Below are positions 26,221 through 35,634 of a DNA stretch of 44,826 nt, piece after piece. The translations under genes were made by a program, and so were the position numbers. The notes under the pieces were generated by a model. That model worked only from the letters and a program-made list of their open reading frames with translations. It was not told where the DNA came from and searched no databases. Positions within the stretch are counted from its first letter, which is position 1. Every line of letters begins with the position of its first letter. The stretch is from Lachnospiraceae bacterium (lineage in GTDB: Bacteria > Bacillota > Clostridia > Lachnospirales > Lachnospiraceae): assembly GCA_022774505.1 (NCBI GenBank), contig JALFLW010000033.1, positions 1 through 44,826 on the forward strand. The letters are read 5' to 3'.

Positions 26221-26541
26221 CTAGTCTTCCTCTGAAAAAGAAATCATTGACTCCGCTTCCTCTGCCCGTTCCTGTGCTTCTCTGGCCTTCTTTTCTTCAA
26301 GCTCTGCAGCTTCCTCTTCACTGAGAATACGGATCTTGGAGCTGCTCAACTCTTCAATAGCTGTAGAAAGCGGTTTCGGGCACTTTGCCTTTACCAATGG
26401 CTGTGCACCTGCAATGAGCTGACGTGCTCTCTTTGAGGTGGCCAGAACAATTGAATAACGGCTGTTTACAACCGGTGCCTCACCGGTCTCAACCTCGCTG
26501 TTTACTAATTTCATTAAGTCTGTATAAGATGGATGTAACAT
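26221..26541 (-). CDS. rpoZ: RNA polymerase omega subunit
   Basis: 106 residues. MLHPSYTDLMKLVNSEVETGEAPVVNSRYSIVLATSKRARQLIAG is the omega core that helps fold beta-prime; the C-terminal third is a Glu/Ala coiled-coil-like tail (EEAAELEEKKAREAQERAEEAE) common in Clostridia. GAAAGGGG precedes the ATG. It is downstream of gmk in the usual order. Confidence 0.95.
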   Translation of the reverse strand: MLHPSYTDLMKLVNSEVETGEAPVVNSRYSIVLATSKRARQLIAGAQPLVKAKCPKPLSTAIEELSSSKIRILSEEEAAELEEKKAREAQERAEEAESMISFSEED

Positions 26542-26603
26542 AATTTTCCCCTTTCAAAATTTAATCTACCCATTAGAATATCGCAAAAACGCAAAAATGG
26601 CAA

Positions 26604-27221
26604 CTATCTTTTTTCGAACTCCTGCACAATTTTCCGGATAAAGCCTTCCTGTTGTTCCTTTTTATAATGTAATGCCTGTATAAGCTCATGAACATTCTGC
26701 ACACAAGTCTCCAAATCATCATTAACAACAATATAATCGTACTGCTCCATATACCGGCATTCCTCTTTGGCCCGGTCCATACGCTCTTTGATAACCTCCT
26801 CTGTCTCTGTACCACGACTGCGCAGACGGTTTTCAAGCTCCTCCACTGTCGGCGGAGTCAAAAAGATCAGGTTGACCTCCGGAATAATGTCTCTGACATG
26901 AAGTGCACCCTGCATCTCAATCTCAAGGATAACGTCCTTCCCCTGCTCCAGCTGCTGTACAACATATTCCTTAGGAGTCCCATAATAATTTCCCACATAC
27001 TGTGCATATTCGATCAACTGATGCTCTTTGATCATCTGTTCAAATTCTTCCGTACTTTTAAAAAAGTATTCTCTTCCATCCTGTTCTCCTGCTCTCGGTG
27101 AACGCGTCGTCGCAGAAATAGATAATCCGTAATCATATTTTTCCAAAAGACGTTTGACTACGGTTCCTTTCCCTGCACCGGAAAAACCTGATATAACTGT
27201 AAGAACTCCTTTTTGTGCCAT
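26604..27221 (-). CDS. gmk: Guanylate kinase
   Basis: 205 residues. Phosphorylates GMP to GDP. P-loop GFSGAGKGT at residues 12-20, GMP-binding SATTRSPRAGEQDGREYFF and lid REEC-type RAKEECRYMEQYDYIVVND. Its ATG overlaps the remA stop (TAATG), with GGAGG inside remA, so translation is coupled. Part of yicC-remA-gmk-rpoZ. Confidence 0.97.
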   Translation of the reverse strand: MAQKGVLTVISGFSGAGKGTVVKRLLEKYDYGLSISATTRSPRAGEQDGREYFFKSTEEFEQMIKEHQLIEYAQYVGNYYGTPKEYVVQQLEQGKDVILEIEMQGALHVRDIIPEVNLIFLTPPTVEELENRLRSRGTETEEVIKERMDRAKEECRYMEQYDYIVVNDDLETCVQNVHELIQALHYKKEQQEGFIRKIVQEFEKR

Positions 27222-27493
27222 TATATTTCCTCCATTTCATTATTTCGCAATTCCATATCCTGCATTCCCTGTGCCCGGCTTTCTATCGTTTCCGGCAAAA
27301 GTGCTGACAAAACCAAATGCCCACTATCCATTACCAAAATACATTTTGTTTTCCTTCCACAGGTAGCATCTACCGCCAGACCGGCATCCTTGGCATTTTG
27401 TATCATCCTTTTGATTGGTGCTGCATCTGCCCTGACAATACTAATGACTTTGTTCATATTGACGACATTACCATATCCCACATTTACCAACAC
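27221..27493 (-). CDS. remA: Extracellular matrix regulatory protein RemA (DUF370)
   Basis: 90 residues. LVNVGYGNVVNMNKVISIVRADAAPIKRMIQNAKDAGLAVDATCGRKTKCILVMDSGHLVLSA is diagnostic. In Bacillus RemA is a DNA-binding activator of biofilm matrix genes; in Clostridia it is a conserved neighbour of yicC and gmk. I prefer GTG at 27493 because GGGAGG is 8 nt upstream and the result aligns with other RemA starts; an in-frame GTG at 27502 is too close to that site. Confidence 0.9.
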   Translation of the reverse strand: MLVNVGYGNVVNMNKVISIVRADAAPIKRMIQNAKDAGLAVDATCGRKTKCILVMDSGHLVLSALLPETIESRAQGMQDMELRNNEMEEI

Positions 27494-27520
27494 TGCTGTC
27501 ACCTCCCGGCCATCATTCTT

Positions 27521-28399
27521 TTATTCAATATTCTGGATCTGTTCCCGTACCTTTTCAATCTCCGTCTTCAGATCAATGGCTATATTGGAAAGCTCCCTGT
27601 CGTTTGCCTTGGAAAGTATGGTATTTGACTCCCGGTTCATTTCCTGAGCAATAAAATCAAGCTTACGTCCTATATTTTCTCCCAGAAGCAGGGTATCCTT
27701 CATATTCTTGATATGACTATGCAGACGCACGGTCTCCTCATCAACACATACCTTATCCGCATAAATTGTAAGCTCTGTTGCAAGTATCCTTTCATCGATA
27801 TCCTTGTCTCCAAGCAGCTCTTTTACCTTCTGTGTGATCTTTTCCCGGTATTCCTTCAGCATCTCCGGAGAACGCTTTTCTATATCGCAAACCATCTGTT
27901 CAATGCCATCCAGTTTATCATTCAGATCACCAAAAAGATGTTCTCCTTCTTTCTCTCTTGCCTCCACAAAATAAACTGCCGCCTCACGCAGGACCTGTTC
28001 CAGTTTCGGGAATAAAACTTTCTCATCATCGTCTTCTTCATCCAGGCCGATCACATCAGGCATCCGGATCAATGCTACAGCCGAAACTCCCTTTTCCAGA
28101 TGAAACATATCTGCTGCTTTTTCAATGGCATCCATATATCCTCTGGCCACCGTTTCCCGGTAATCCACCTTTGTCTTCCTGCCTGCATAATCCTCATATG
28201 CTATATAAATGTCGATCTTTCCCCGAAAAGCATATTCTTTAACGATAGAACGGATCGTATTCTCAAAAGCATTAAATTTCTTTGGCATTTTAATGCCAAT
28301 ATCGCAATACCGGTGATTTACCGCTTTCATTTCCACAGTCAGCTTATACTCCTCCGTGATCAATTCACTCCTGCCAAATCCGGTCATACTCTTGATCAT
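27521..28399 (-). CDS. yicC: YicC family endoribonuclease
   Basis: 292 residues, the family length. It starts IKSMTGFGRSE and ends LDFIAQEMNRESNTILSKANDRELSNIAIDLKTEIEKVREQIQNIE, both signatures. YicC-like proteins are endoribonucleases linked to stationary phase and small-RNA decay. ATG 28399 has GGGGAG upstream; the longer frame adds 19 unrelated residues. It heads the remA-gmk-rpoZ-SPase series. Confidence 0.94.
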   Translation of the reverse strand: MIKSMTGFGRSELITEEYKLTVEMKAVNHRYCDIGIKMPKKFNAFENTIRSIVKEYAFRGKIDIYIAYEDYAGRKTKVDYRETVARGYMDAIEKAADMFHLEKGVSAVALIRMPDVIGLDEEDDDEKVLFPKLEQVLREAAVYFVEAREKEGEHLFGDLNDKLDGIEQMVCDIEKRSPEMLKEYREKITQKVKELLGDKDIDERILATELTIYADKVCVDEETVRLHSHIKNMKDTLLLGENIGRKLDFIAQEMNRESNTILSKANDRELSNIAIDLKTEIEKVREQIQNIE

Positions 28400-28487
28400 A
28401 ATTCTCCCCATTTCTGTGTACATCTTTTCCGACTTTTGTTCTGTACACGTAAACAAAAATCAACTATCTGCCATCATCAGACCATTA

Positions 28488-30068
28488 TCATTCCGTTATG
28501 TCTTTCACATCCTCTTTTTCTTCATTCTCCTGTACCGACTGTTCTTCTGTATCTTTTGCATTCTTGCCCGTCATTTGCGGCGATGATATTTCCATCGGTT
28601 TCTGATTGAGAAGCTGCATCAGTGAAATTTTGTCCTCCGCTTTCCTGCGAAGATTCGCATTTCTCTTTTCCTGCTTCGTATATAAGATATAATGTTTGTC
28701 TCCATCTACATCTGTCTGTATACTCTTAAGATCCCTATACATATCCGTATCCGGACTCAGACTCTTATGATATAATCTAAGCTCAAGATAATCCTTAAGC
28801 AGTCGGTAGATCACAGCAAACATCGGCACACCCACGATCATTCCTGCAATTCCCCACATACCCCCAAATAAAAGAATTGCAAAAAGCACCCAAAATGCTG
28901 TAAGTCCGGTAGATTCTCCCAAAATAGCAGGTCCTATCACATTCCCGTCGATCTGTTGCAAAACAATTATAAAAATAACGAAATATATACACTGTACCGG
29001 ATTGACCAAAAGGATCAGAAGTGCACTCGGAACTGCTCCGATATATGGTCCAAATACCGGGATCACATTTGTCACTCCGACAATCACGCTGATCAGCAGA
29101 GGATACGGCAATTTTAATATCCACATCACAATAAAACACAAAACGCCTATGATTGCTGAATCCACGATCTTACCTACAATAAACCCGCTGAATGTATCAT
29201 TTGTCAGACGGCTGTAATGCAGGATCACATCTGCCTGTTTTTTACCAAAGACCGCATAGACCATCTTCTTGGCCTGTGCCAAAAATTTTTCCTTGCCCAG
29301 CAGCAGATATACAGCTACAATACAGCCAATCATCAGATTGTATAATACACCTAGCACACTGAACACACCGTTTGCAAACATTGCAGCCAAAGAATTAACA
29401 TTAGGCAGAAGTCCCGTCTGCAGCCATGGAAGCAGGTCCTTTTGTATCCACTCATCCAGACTGTCAGTCAGTCGCAGCAAAGCATCTTGAAATTGATTCG
29501 CCATATACGGATTATTCATTACCCATTTGCTTACCTTATTATAATAATCCTGTGCCTGATCCGGCAATGTATTTACCAGAGTGACAATACTATTGACCAC
29601 CTGTGGAATCAGCATCCACAATAATACCGTGATAATAAGAAATCCCGTGATCATGGCCAGTACCAGACTGGTTCCCTTTGTAAATCTGCGATATCTTTCT
29701 AATCTTCTTTCATCATCATCCGGTATCTTCTTTCCCAACAGCTTATAGAAACAATTGCTGTAAAATACCATCAACGGATTTAAAAGATAGGCAATAACCA
29801 GACCATAGATAACAGGCATAAGCAGCTTCACCAATCCCGATACCCCTTTTACTATATAGGATAAATTAGACAGACAATAAAAGGTCACAATAGATATTAT
29901 GATCACAAGAAGCAGACCAAACCAGTGTCCAAGCATCCCTCTGAAACGCTTTTTCCCCTTTGTTTTTTTTTCAACAAAATCCGGATGAAATATCTCCTCC
30001 ATCATTTCCTGCTCTGATATATTCTCCTTCTGTTTTTCCTTCCCCATATCTTTTTCCATCGCTTTCAT
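28488..30068 (-). CDS. AI-2E family transporter
   Basis: 526 residues. A charged N-tail (1-45), then about eight membrane segments with the family's central long loop (WVMNNPYMANQFQDALLRLTDSL...) and the SVIVGVTNVIPVFGPYIGAVPSALLILLV and GPAILGESTGLTAFWVLFAILLFGGMWGIAGMIVGVPMFAVIYRL segments. Family members export small molecules or act as Na+/H+ antiporters; substrate unknown. The hydrophilic C-terminal tail (430-526) is longer than usual. An AAAGG site lies upstream of the ATG. Confidence 0.9.
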   Translation of the reverse strand: MKAMEKDMGKEKQKENISEQEMMEEIFHPDFVEKKTKGKKRFRGMLGHWFGLLLVIIISIVTFYCLSNLSYIVKGVSGLVKLLMPVIYGLVIAYLLNPLMVFYSNCFYKLLGKKIPDDDERRLERYRRFTKGTSLVLAMITGFLIITVLLWMLIPQVVNSIVTLVNTLPDQAQDYYNKVSKWVMNNPYMANQFQDALLRLTDSLDEWIQKDLLPWLQTGLLPNVNSLAAMFANGVFSVLGVLYNLMIGCIVAVYLLLGKEKFLAQAKKMVYAVFGKKQADVILHYSRLTNDTFSGFIVGKIVDSAIIGVLCFIVMWILKLPYPLLISVIVGVTNVIPVFGPYIGAVPSALLILLVNPVQCIYFVIFIIVLQQIDGNVIGPAILGESTGLTAFWVLFAILLFGGMWGIAGMIVGVPMFAVIYRLLKDYLELRLYHKSLSPDTDMYRDLKSIQTDVDGDKHYILYTKQEKRNANLRRKAEDKISLMQLLNQKPMEISSPQMTGKNAKDTEEQSVQENEEKEDVKDITE

Positions 30069-30248
30069 ATTGGTCCATACCTTTCACGTTCCTATATATT
30101 TCAAAACATCTTCTTATTTCGATCACTTATATTTTATAAAACATACTTTATTTAATGATAAACGATTCCCTCTCAAAAAGCAATAGTCATCCCTTGAAGA
30201 TTCCGGCTGCTGATCAATCCACAATGCATCAAATATAATCCGGCAAAA

Positions 30249-30941
30249 TTATAGAAAGCCGGCAAAAACAGAAGCCCCTGCTACTGTCACCAATCCTGCC
30301 ACTGCAATAGATAATCCTGAAATTGCCCCTTCTGTCTCTCCCATCTCCATTGCTTTAGAAGTACCGATTGCATGAGATGCCGTCCCGATCGCCACTCCCT
30401 TTGCAACAGGCTGTGTGATCCCAAAGATCCTGCAGGCTGCTTCTGCCAGGATACTTCCAAGTATTCCTGTAATAATAATGATTGCCACAGTTAATGTCAC
30501 ATACCCGCCGAGCTCCTCAGATACGCCCATTCCTATGGCCGTCGTAATGGACTTTGGGAGAAGTGTCGCATATTCCTTATGATCCAAGCCAAAAAATATA
30601 GCCATTGCAAAAACACTGAACAGGCTTGTCAAAACTCCTGATAAGATTCCAAGCAGGATTGCCTTGAAATTCTTTTTCAATAACTCCATCTGTTCATATA
30701 AAGGAATGGCCAGACAGACTGTTGCCGGCGTTAAAAAATAGCTGATCACTTCTGCTCCCTGCTGATATATCCTATAATCCGTCTTTGATACCGTCAAAAA
30801 GATCATGATCAATATTACTGAGATCAACAAGGGATTAAAGATTGCCAGACGAAACTTTTTCTGCAGCATCATCCCAATCCCATATGCAGCAAAACTTAAA
30901 GCGACACCCCAAAAAACCGAATTCTGCATAAACTCACTCAT
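30249..30941 (-). CDS. lrgB: LrgB family protein
   Basis: 230 residues, polytopic. [37 protein letters not shown] and [38 protein letters not shown] are the LrgB/CidB signature. With LrgA it forms a holin-like or pyruvate-transport pair in various Firmicutes. It overlaps lrgA by 8 bp. No LytSR regulator pair is visible in the window. Confidence 0.95.
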   Translation of the reverse strand: MSEFMQNSVFWGVALSFAAYGIGMMLQKKFRLAIFNPLLISVILIMIFLTVSKTDYRIYQQGAEVISYFLTPATVCLAIPLYEQMELLKKNFKAILLGILSGVLTSLFSVFAMAIFFGLDHKEYATLLPKSITTAIGMGVSEELGGYVTLTVAIIIITGILGSILAEAACRIFGITQPVAKGVAIGTASHAIGTSKAMEMGETEGAISGLSIAVAGLVTVAGASVFAGFL

Positions 30942-31311
30942 CTTGTGCCTCCTTTCCTGTTATAAACTGTGTCACCCTGCCGGCTACCAGCATTACTAAC
31001 AAAGTACTCACCAAAGTGATCACAGAATAAGGAAGAAGAACCGGCAGCAATACATGATACGCCCCAAGAAGTCCTACTGCAGCCGGAATAAACATCAATG
31101 GCATTATTTCTATAAGAAAATATCCTGTCTCCTTCACCTTATCCAGAGGCAGCAGTCCGCTAGTCAGAGCAAGAAAAAGCAGTGCCAGTCCATAGATACT
31201 TGCAGGAACCGGAAATGGTATCAGACTATGTAACACTTCTCCCATCAGGGAGATCAACAAAATAATTGAAAATTGCCGCAGGTATTTCAAAACAAACAGA
31301 CCCTCTTTCAT
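30934..31311 (-). CDS. lrgA: LrgA/CidA family holin-like protein
   Basis: 125 residues with four membrane segments. LRQFSIILLISLMGEVLHSLIPFPVPASIYGLALLFLALTSGLLPLDKVKETGYFLIEIMPLMFIPAAVGL is diagnostic. ATG 31311 gives a normal-length protein; the longer frame from 31374 would begin inside the promoter. No Shine-Dalgarno is visible; instead a strong hairpin ends 9 nt before the start codon. Co-transcribed with lrgB. Confidence 0.9.
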   Translation of the reverse strand: MKEGLFVLKYLRQFSIILLISLMGEVLHSLIPFPVPASIYGLALLFLALTSGLLPLDKVKETGYFLIEIMPLMFIPAAVGLLGAYHVLLPVLLPYSVITLVSTLLVMLVAGRVTQFITGKEAQDE

Positions 31312-31320
31312 CCATTTTTT

Positions 31321-31337
31321 CTGCCCGATCCGGGCAG
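31321..31337 (-). promoter_or_regulatory. Hairpin just upstream of lrgA start
   Basis: CTGCCCG-GAT-CGGGCAG on the minus strand is a perfect 7-bp inverted repeat placed where the ribosome site should be. It may be an operator or a translational control hairpin. Confidence 0.45.
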
Positions 31338-31347
31338 CGTTTCTAAG

Positions 31348-31374
31348 GGTATACCTATTGATTATATTTGTCAA
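31348..31374 (-). promoter_or_regulatory. lrgAB promoter
   Basis: A perfect TTGACA -35 with TATACC 15 bp away (or TACCCT at 17 bp) on the minus strand. The -10 is weak, which suits an activated promoter. Confidence 0.5.
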
Positions 31375-31421
31375 TAAATTTTCTGAAAATGTCCAAATTT
31401 AAAAAAATTAAAAAAAAGGGC

Positions 31422-31450
31422 TTTTCAAATGTTTTATTTTATGATATAGT
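31422..31450 (+). promoter_or_regulatory. Promoter of GSIII glutamine synthetase
   Basis: TTTTCA, 17-bp spacer, TATAGT on the plus strand, about 200 bp upstream of the start codon. Confidence 0.6.
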
Positions 31451-31457
31451 ACCTATC

Positions 31458-31640
31458 AGTTGGATAACGAACGGAACAAGGGTGTTCTCATTACTTGTAA
31501 TGAGTACGCCCTTTTTTACTAATCATACTGACATAAGCTTTCGTTTCACCCAACTCCTCATGAGACGGTCAATGACATCATGGACTGACAAAAAAGACGG
31601 ACCGCCTCATAAAATAAATAGTCAGTTGACGATGAAAGGA
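31458..31640 (+). ncRNA. Structured leader with attenuator upstream of GSIII (candidate ANTAR target or riboswitch)
   Basis: A ~190-nt leader. A strong terminator (31480-31517; GGGTGT-T-CTCATTA / TAATGAG-T-ACGCCC, then six T) lies inside it. The hairpin GGAAC-AAGGGT-GTTCT (31473-31488) has a six-base loop with A at position 1 and G at 4 and shares its 3' half with the terminator stem, so the two are mutually exclusive. AGTTGG (31458) pairs with CCAACT (31550), and AACGAA (31466) with TTCGTT (31540), enclosing the terminator. A further stem TGAGACGGTC/GACCGCCTCA follows (31561-31609). This is the layout of ANTAR-controlled antitermination, but the usual second hexaloop hairpin is not clear. 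Confidence 0.6.
31480..31517 (+). terminator. Attenuator terminator in the GSIII leader
   Basis: A 13-bp interrupted stem with CTTG loop followed by TTTTTT, about 130 bp before the gene start. Confidence 0.85.
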
Positions 31641-31651
31641 TGGTAGGAATT

Positions 31652-33760
31652 ATGGAACAAAACGTAATTGAGCAGGTTTTCGGTAAAGACGTGTTCAACG
31701 ATGAGGTAATGAAGGAAAAGCTGCCTAAGGATGTTTACAAATCATGGAAGAAAACCCTGGAGAATGGCGAAGACCTGAATCAGGATATCGCAAATGTGGT
31801 GGCACATGCCATGAAAGAATGGGCACTGGAGCACGGCGCTACTCATTATACCCACTGGTTCCAGCCAATGACAGGTATTACTGCAGAGAAGCATGATTCA
31901 TTTTTAAGTCCTGCTTCTGACAGCAAACCGGTATTGGAATTTTCCGGCAAGGAATTGATCAAGGGTGAGCCAGATGCATCTTCTTTCCCATCAGGTGGTC
32001 TTCGTGCTACTTTTGAAGCGAGAGGATATACCGCATGGGATTGTACATCTCCTGCATTTCTGCGCGAGGACGCTGCCGGTGTAACACTCTGCATCCCTAC
32101 CGCATTTTGTTCATATACAGGTGAGGCCCTTGATAAAAAAACTCCTCTCCTTCGTTCTATGGAAGCCCTCAGCAAACAGGCTGTCCGTATCGTAAAGCTT
32201 TTTGGATATGATGATGTTAAGAAGGTATCCTGCTCCGTAGGACCTGAACAGGAGTATTTCCTTGTAGACCGTGACAAATATTTAAAGCGTAAGGATCTGA
32301 TCTTTACAGGCCGTACCCTTTTCGGTGCACCGGCACCTAAGGGACAGGAGCTTGATGATCATTATTTCGGTACGATCAAAGAACGTATCGCTTCTTTTAT
32401 GAAGGATCTCAACATTGAGCTCTGGAAACTCGGAATCCTTTCTAAGACACAGCATAATGAAGTAGCTCCTGCTCAGCATGAGATGGCTCCGATCTTTACA
32501 ACCGCTAATATTTCTACAGATCATAACCAGCTGGTTATGGAGATCATGAAAAAAGTAGCAAAAAGACATAATCTGGAGTGTCTCCTTCATGAAAAACCTT
32601 TTGCAGGTGTTAATGGTTCCGGTAAGCATGATAACTGGTCCATCGTAACAGATACCGGTATCAATCTTCTGGATCCCGGCAAGAAACCACATGAGAATAA
32701 ATTATTCCTGCTGACTCTTGCTGCAGTGATCAAAGCAGTGGATGACAATGCAGAGCTTCTCCGTCTGTCCGCTTCCAGTCCGGGAAATGACCACAGACTT
32801 GGTGCAAACGAGGCACCTCCTGCTATTATTTCTATCTTCCTTGGCGAGCAGCTGGAAGATATCATTGAGCAGATCATAAAGGGTGATGTTTCATCTTCTA
32901 TTCAGGGCGAAAAACTGGATACCGGTGTTCATGTTCTCCCTGTATTAAAGAAAGATGCAACTGACAGAAACCGTACATCACCATTTGCTTTCACGGGTAA
33001 CAAATTTGAATTCCGTATGCTTGGTTCTTCTATGTCTATCGCCGGACCAAACTTCACATTAAATACTATGGTTGCTGATGTTTTACAGGATTTCGCTGAT
33101 GAACTCGAGAAGGCAGATGACTTTGATACAGCAGTAAAGACTCTGATCAAAAAGACAGTTACCGATCATCAGAAAATCATCTTTAACGGTGACGGTTACT
33201 CTGACGAATGGGTTGCTGAGGCTGAAAAACGGGGGCTTCCAAATATCAAATCTATGGTTGAGGCAATTCCTTATCTTTCATCAGATAAGAGCGTGAAGCT
33301 TTTCGAAAGACAGAATGTCATGACGAAAGCAGAGCTTGAGTCCCGTGTGGAGATTAACTATGAGAATTACTCCAAGACGATCAATATCGAGGCGAAAACA
33401 ATGATCGATATGGCAGGCAAGCAGTTCATTCCGTCTATTATCAAATATACAACAAGCCTTGCCGATTCTATCACAAAGGTGCAGGCTGCATGTCCTACTG
33501 CAGATGTATCTGTCCAGACAGAGCTTCTCACAAAGACATCTACCCTCCTTGCTACTACCCAGAAGGCACTCACTACTCTTGAAGCAGCGGTAGCCGAGGC
33601 TGATACCAAGGAAGAAGGCCAGAAACAGGCATTGTTCTTCCGCGAGGTTGTATTTGCTGATATGGAGGCACTTCGTGCTCCGATCGATGAGCTGGAAATG
33701 ATCGTTGACAAGACATTCTGGCCTGTACCTACTTACGGCGATCTGCTGTTTGAGGTATAA
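31652..33760 (+). CDS. glnN: Glutamine synthetase type III
   Basis: 702 residues, the size of GSIII rather than ~440-residue [73 protein letters not shown] and [20 protein letters not shown] are characteristic GSIII segments carrying metal and glutamate ligands. It makes glutamine from glutamate, ammonia and ATP. ATG at 31652 has a GGTAGG site; the frame start at 31640 does not. It has its own promoter and a structured leader, and is followed by carbamate kinase. The window also has a GSI gene, a common pairing in gut Clostridia. Confidence 0.96.
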   Translation: MEQNVIEQVFGKDVFNDEVMKEKLPKDVYKSWKKTLENGEDLNQDIANVVAHAMKEWALEHGATHYTHWFQPMTGITAEKHDSFLSPASDSKPVLEFSGKELIKGEPDASSFPSGGLRATFEARGYTAWDCTSPAFLREDAAGVTLCIPTAFCSYTGEALDKKTPLLRSMEALSKQAVRIVKLFGYDDVKKVSCSVGPEQEYFLVDRDKYLKRKDLIFTGRTLFGAPAPKGQELDDHYFGTIKERIASFMKDLNIELWKLGILSKTQHNEVAPAQHEMAPIFTTANISTDHNQLVMEIMKKVAKRHNLECLLHEKPFAGVNGSGKHDNWSIVTDTGINLLDPGKKPHENKLFLLTLAAVIKAVDDNAELLRLSASSPGNDHRLGANEAPPAIISIFLGEQLEDIIEQIIKGDVSSSIQGEKLDTGVHVLPVLKKDATDRNRTSPFAFTGNKFEFRMLGSSMSIAGPNFTLNTMVADVLQDFADELEKADDFDTAVKTLIKKTVTDHQKIIFNGDGYSDEWVAEAEKRGLPNIKSMVEAIPYLSSDKSVKLFERQNVMTKAELESRVEINYENYSKTINIEAKTMIDMAGKQFIPSIIKYTTSLADSITKVQAACPTADVSVQTELLTKTSTLLATTQKALTTLEAAVAEADTKEEGQKQALFFREVVFADMEALRAPIDELEMIVDKTFWPVPTYGDLLFEV

Positions 33761-33830
33761 AAACTGCCGGTACTTATCAGCAGCTTAAATATGCTTTCAT
33801 ATTATAATATTCCCAATTTATAAATGAATC

Positions 33831-33871
33831 AGAAAAGGGATGGTTGACCGTATGGCAATCGTCTCTTTTCT
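33831..33871 (+). terminator. Probable terminator after GSIII
   Basis: AGAAAAGGGATGGTTG pairs along its whole length (with four G-U) with CAATCGTCTCTTTTCT around a 9-nt loop. The T-rich part lies within the stem's 3' arm. It overlaps the arcC -35 region. Confidence 0.6.
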
Positions 33872-33899
33872 TGTGTTATAGTTCTGTTTATGGTATACT
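33871..33899 (+). promoter_or_regulatory. arcC promoter
   Basis: TTGTGT, 17-bp spacer, TATACT, about 78 bp before the arcC start. Confidence 0.6.
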
Positions 33900-33976
33900 A
33901 AAGGGTATCAATGCAGACTTTTTTGATCGTAAATATGTCTGACTATCATTACAAAATATAACTGGAGGTACCCATC

Positions 33977-34915
33977 ATGAATAATAAAAAAATCGTTGTC
34001 GCTTTGGGTCATAATGCTCTCGGCAGCACTTTTCCCGAACAGAAGGCTGCCGTAAAAAAAGCTGCCTCTGCAATCGCAGATCTGGTAGAGGCAAAATATC
34101 AGGTTGTCATTACACATAGTAACGGTCCGCAGGTCGGCATGATCCATGCCGCTATGACAGAATATTCTCTGCTGGAACCGGATAATACGGTTGCCCCGAT
34201 GTCCATCTGCAGTGCAATGAGTCAGGGATATATCGGCTATGATCTGCAGAATGAGATCCGTACTGAGCTTCTGAACCGAGGTATCTATAAACCTGTGACC
34301 ACACTGATCACCCAGGTCCGCGTAGATCCTTTTGATGCCGCATTCAGCCAGCCTTCCAAGGTGATCGGTCGTTATATGACAGAAGAAGAAGCAAAGATCG
34401 AACAAAAGAAAAATAACCATGTAATACAAGATGGCGATAAAGGCTATCGCCGTATCATTGCCGCTCCACGTCCAATGGAAATTTATGAATTAGATGCTGT
34501 CAAAGCACTTCTGGACGCTGATCAGGTGGTTATTGCCTGTGGTGGTGGCGGAATCCCCGTTTTGCAGCAAGGGACACGATTAAAAGGTGCGAGTGCCGTT
34601 ATTGAAAAAGATCTTACCAGTGCTTGTCTGGCAGAGGGTATTCAGGCAGATATGCTGCTTCTTCTCACAGGTGTAGAAAAAGTTGCATTGAACTTTAATA
34701 CTCCGCAGGAAACCCCACTGGATCACCTCTCTGTCGAGGAGGCAACCAGATATATTGATGAGGGACAGTTCACCACAGGTGCAATGCTCCCTAAGATCGA
34801 AGCTGCTGTATCCTTCGCTTCCTCCTCTCCTGCCCACAGATCTGTGATCACCGATCTGAATACAGCATTGGAGGGTGTGACCGGAAAGACAGGAACTGTG
34901 ATCACGGCAGACTAA
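33977..34915 (+). CDS. arcC: Carbamate kinase
   Basis: 312 residues. Makes ATP from carbamoyl phosphate and ADP (reversible). VVALGHNALGS, VITHSNGPQVGMI, DPFDAAFSQPSKVIGRYMTEEEA, GDKGYRRIIAAPRPMEIYEL and VIACGGGGIPV are amino-acid-kinase/carbamate kinase motifs. TGGAGG precedes the ATG. No arginine deiminase or catabolic transcarbamylase is adjacent; the neighbours are glutamine synthetase and, beyond the island, carAB. The usual HGNGPQ motif reads HSNGPQ here and GGNA reads LGHNA, variants in the substrate loops worth noting. Confidence 0.93.
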   Translation: MNNKKIVVALGHNALGSTFPEQKAAVKKAASAIADLVEAKYQVVITHSNGPQVGMIHAAMTEYSLLEPDNTVAPMSICSAMSQGYIGYDLQNEIRTELLNRGIYKPVTTLITQVRVDPFDAAFSQPSKVIGRYMTEEEAKIEQKKNNHVIQDGDKGYRRIIAAPRPMEIYELDAVKALLDADQVVIACGGGGIPVLQQGTRLKGASAVIEKDLTSACLAEGIQADMLLLLTGVEKVALNFNTPQETPLDHLSVEEATRYIDEGQFTTGAMLPKIEAAVSFASSSPAHRSVITDLNTALEGVTGKTGTVITAD

Positions 34916-34964
34916 ACGAAAAATGTAAGCCACACATAAAACAATGCCAACCAACCAAATAATT

Positions 34965-35011
34965 AATCAAAAATCGCTTAAACCTTACGGTCTAAGCGAT
35001 TTTTGATTTCC
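34965..35011 (+). repeat. 47-bp direct repeat, left (bidirectional terminator of arcC)
   Basis: A 16-bp perfect inverted repeat (AATCAAAAATCGCTTA and its complement) with an inner ACC-TTAC-GGT. T-rich arms on both strands make it a bidirectional terminator. It is identical over 47 bp to 38207-38253 and marks the left edge of the island. Confidence 0.93.
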
Positions 35012-35085
35012 TAACTATCATAAATTTGGGGAATTTCTGAACTTAAACTATCAAATTTTAACGAATGATTATTAAAAATAATTCG

Positions 35086-35634
35086 CTACACTATTTCAGT
35101 TGTTTTTCTATTAACCGTAACATCATTTTCTCCATCATTACTCCAAGCCTCAACAACATTTGATATAGGACAAATACTGTCGAAACTTTTGTTGAACAAA
35201 ATGGAAATCACTTCAGAAAACCATATAGTACGGGCAAAGGTATAACAAGCATAATCAGTATAAAAACTGATTGCCGAATCACTCTCTATTAAAACTTCGC
35301 TATGATTCAAGTTAATTGTATCGGTTACTATTTCAATCTTATTTACTTTTCCTTTTTCCTGGATAATCTCTGTTTCGCCAACAGCAATAGGTATGAATTT
35401 CTGATTTGCATCAACTTTTATACATGAAAAACAAGCCAGTTCTTCTTCAAACTCCTCATATAGTTCTTGTTCATTAACTAAATCGATAGAGATTTTATCA
35501 AAATTAAGACGAATGTTTCCGTATGTTGAATTATCATTTATAATATTTTTTTCCTTTTCATAAGATAAAAAACATTGTCCTTTAAGAGTTTTCAAAAGTG
35601 TCAACATATCATTGGTAAATTTTAATTTAATCAT
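35086..35634 (-). CDS. Unknown island protein, possible immunity partner
   Basis: 182 residues. ATG 35634 is used because AAGGAG lies 7 nt upstream; the longer frame from 35655 has no site. The start overlaps the end of the preceding gene by 8 bp, so translation is coupled. The protein is acidic, soluble, without signal peptide or membrane segment; it has an ELYEEFEEELACFSC stretch and an aromatic segment FYTDYACYTFARTIWFSEVISILF. I recognise no family. Its size, acidity and place right after a toxin-tail-like gene are those of an immunity protein, but that is inference. Confidence 0.65.
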   Translation of the reverse strand: MIKLKFTNDMLTLLKTLKGQCFLSYEKEKNIINDNSTYGNIRLNFDKISIDLVNEQELYEEFEEELACFSCIKVDANQKFIPIAVGETEIIQEKGKVNKIEIVTDTINLNHSEVLIESDSAISFYTDYACYTFARTIWFSEVISILFNKSFDSICPISNVVEAWSNDGENDVTVNRKTTEIV

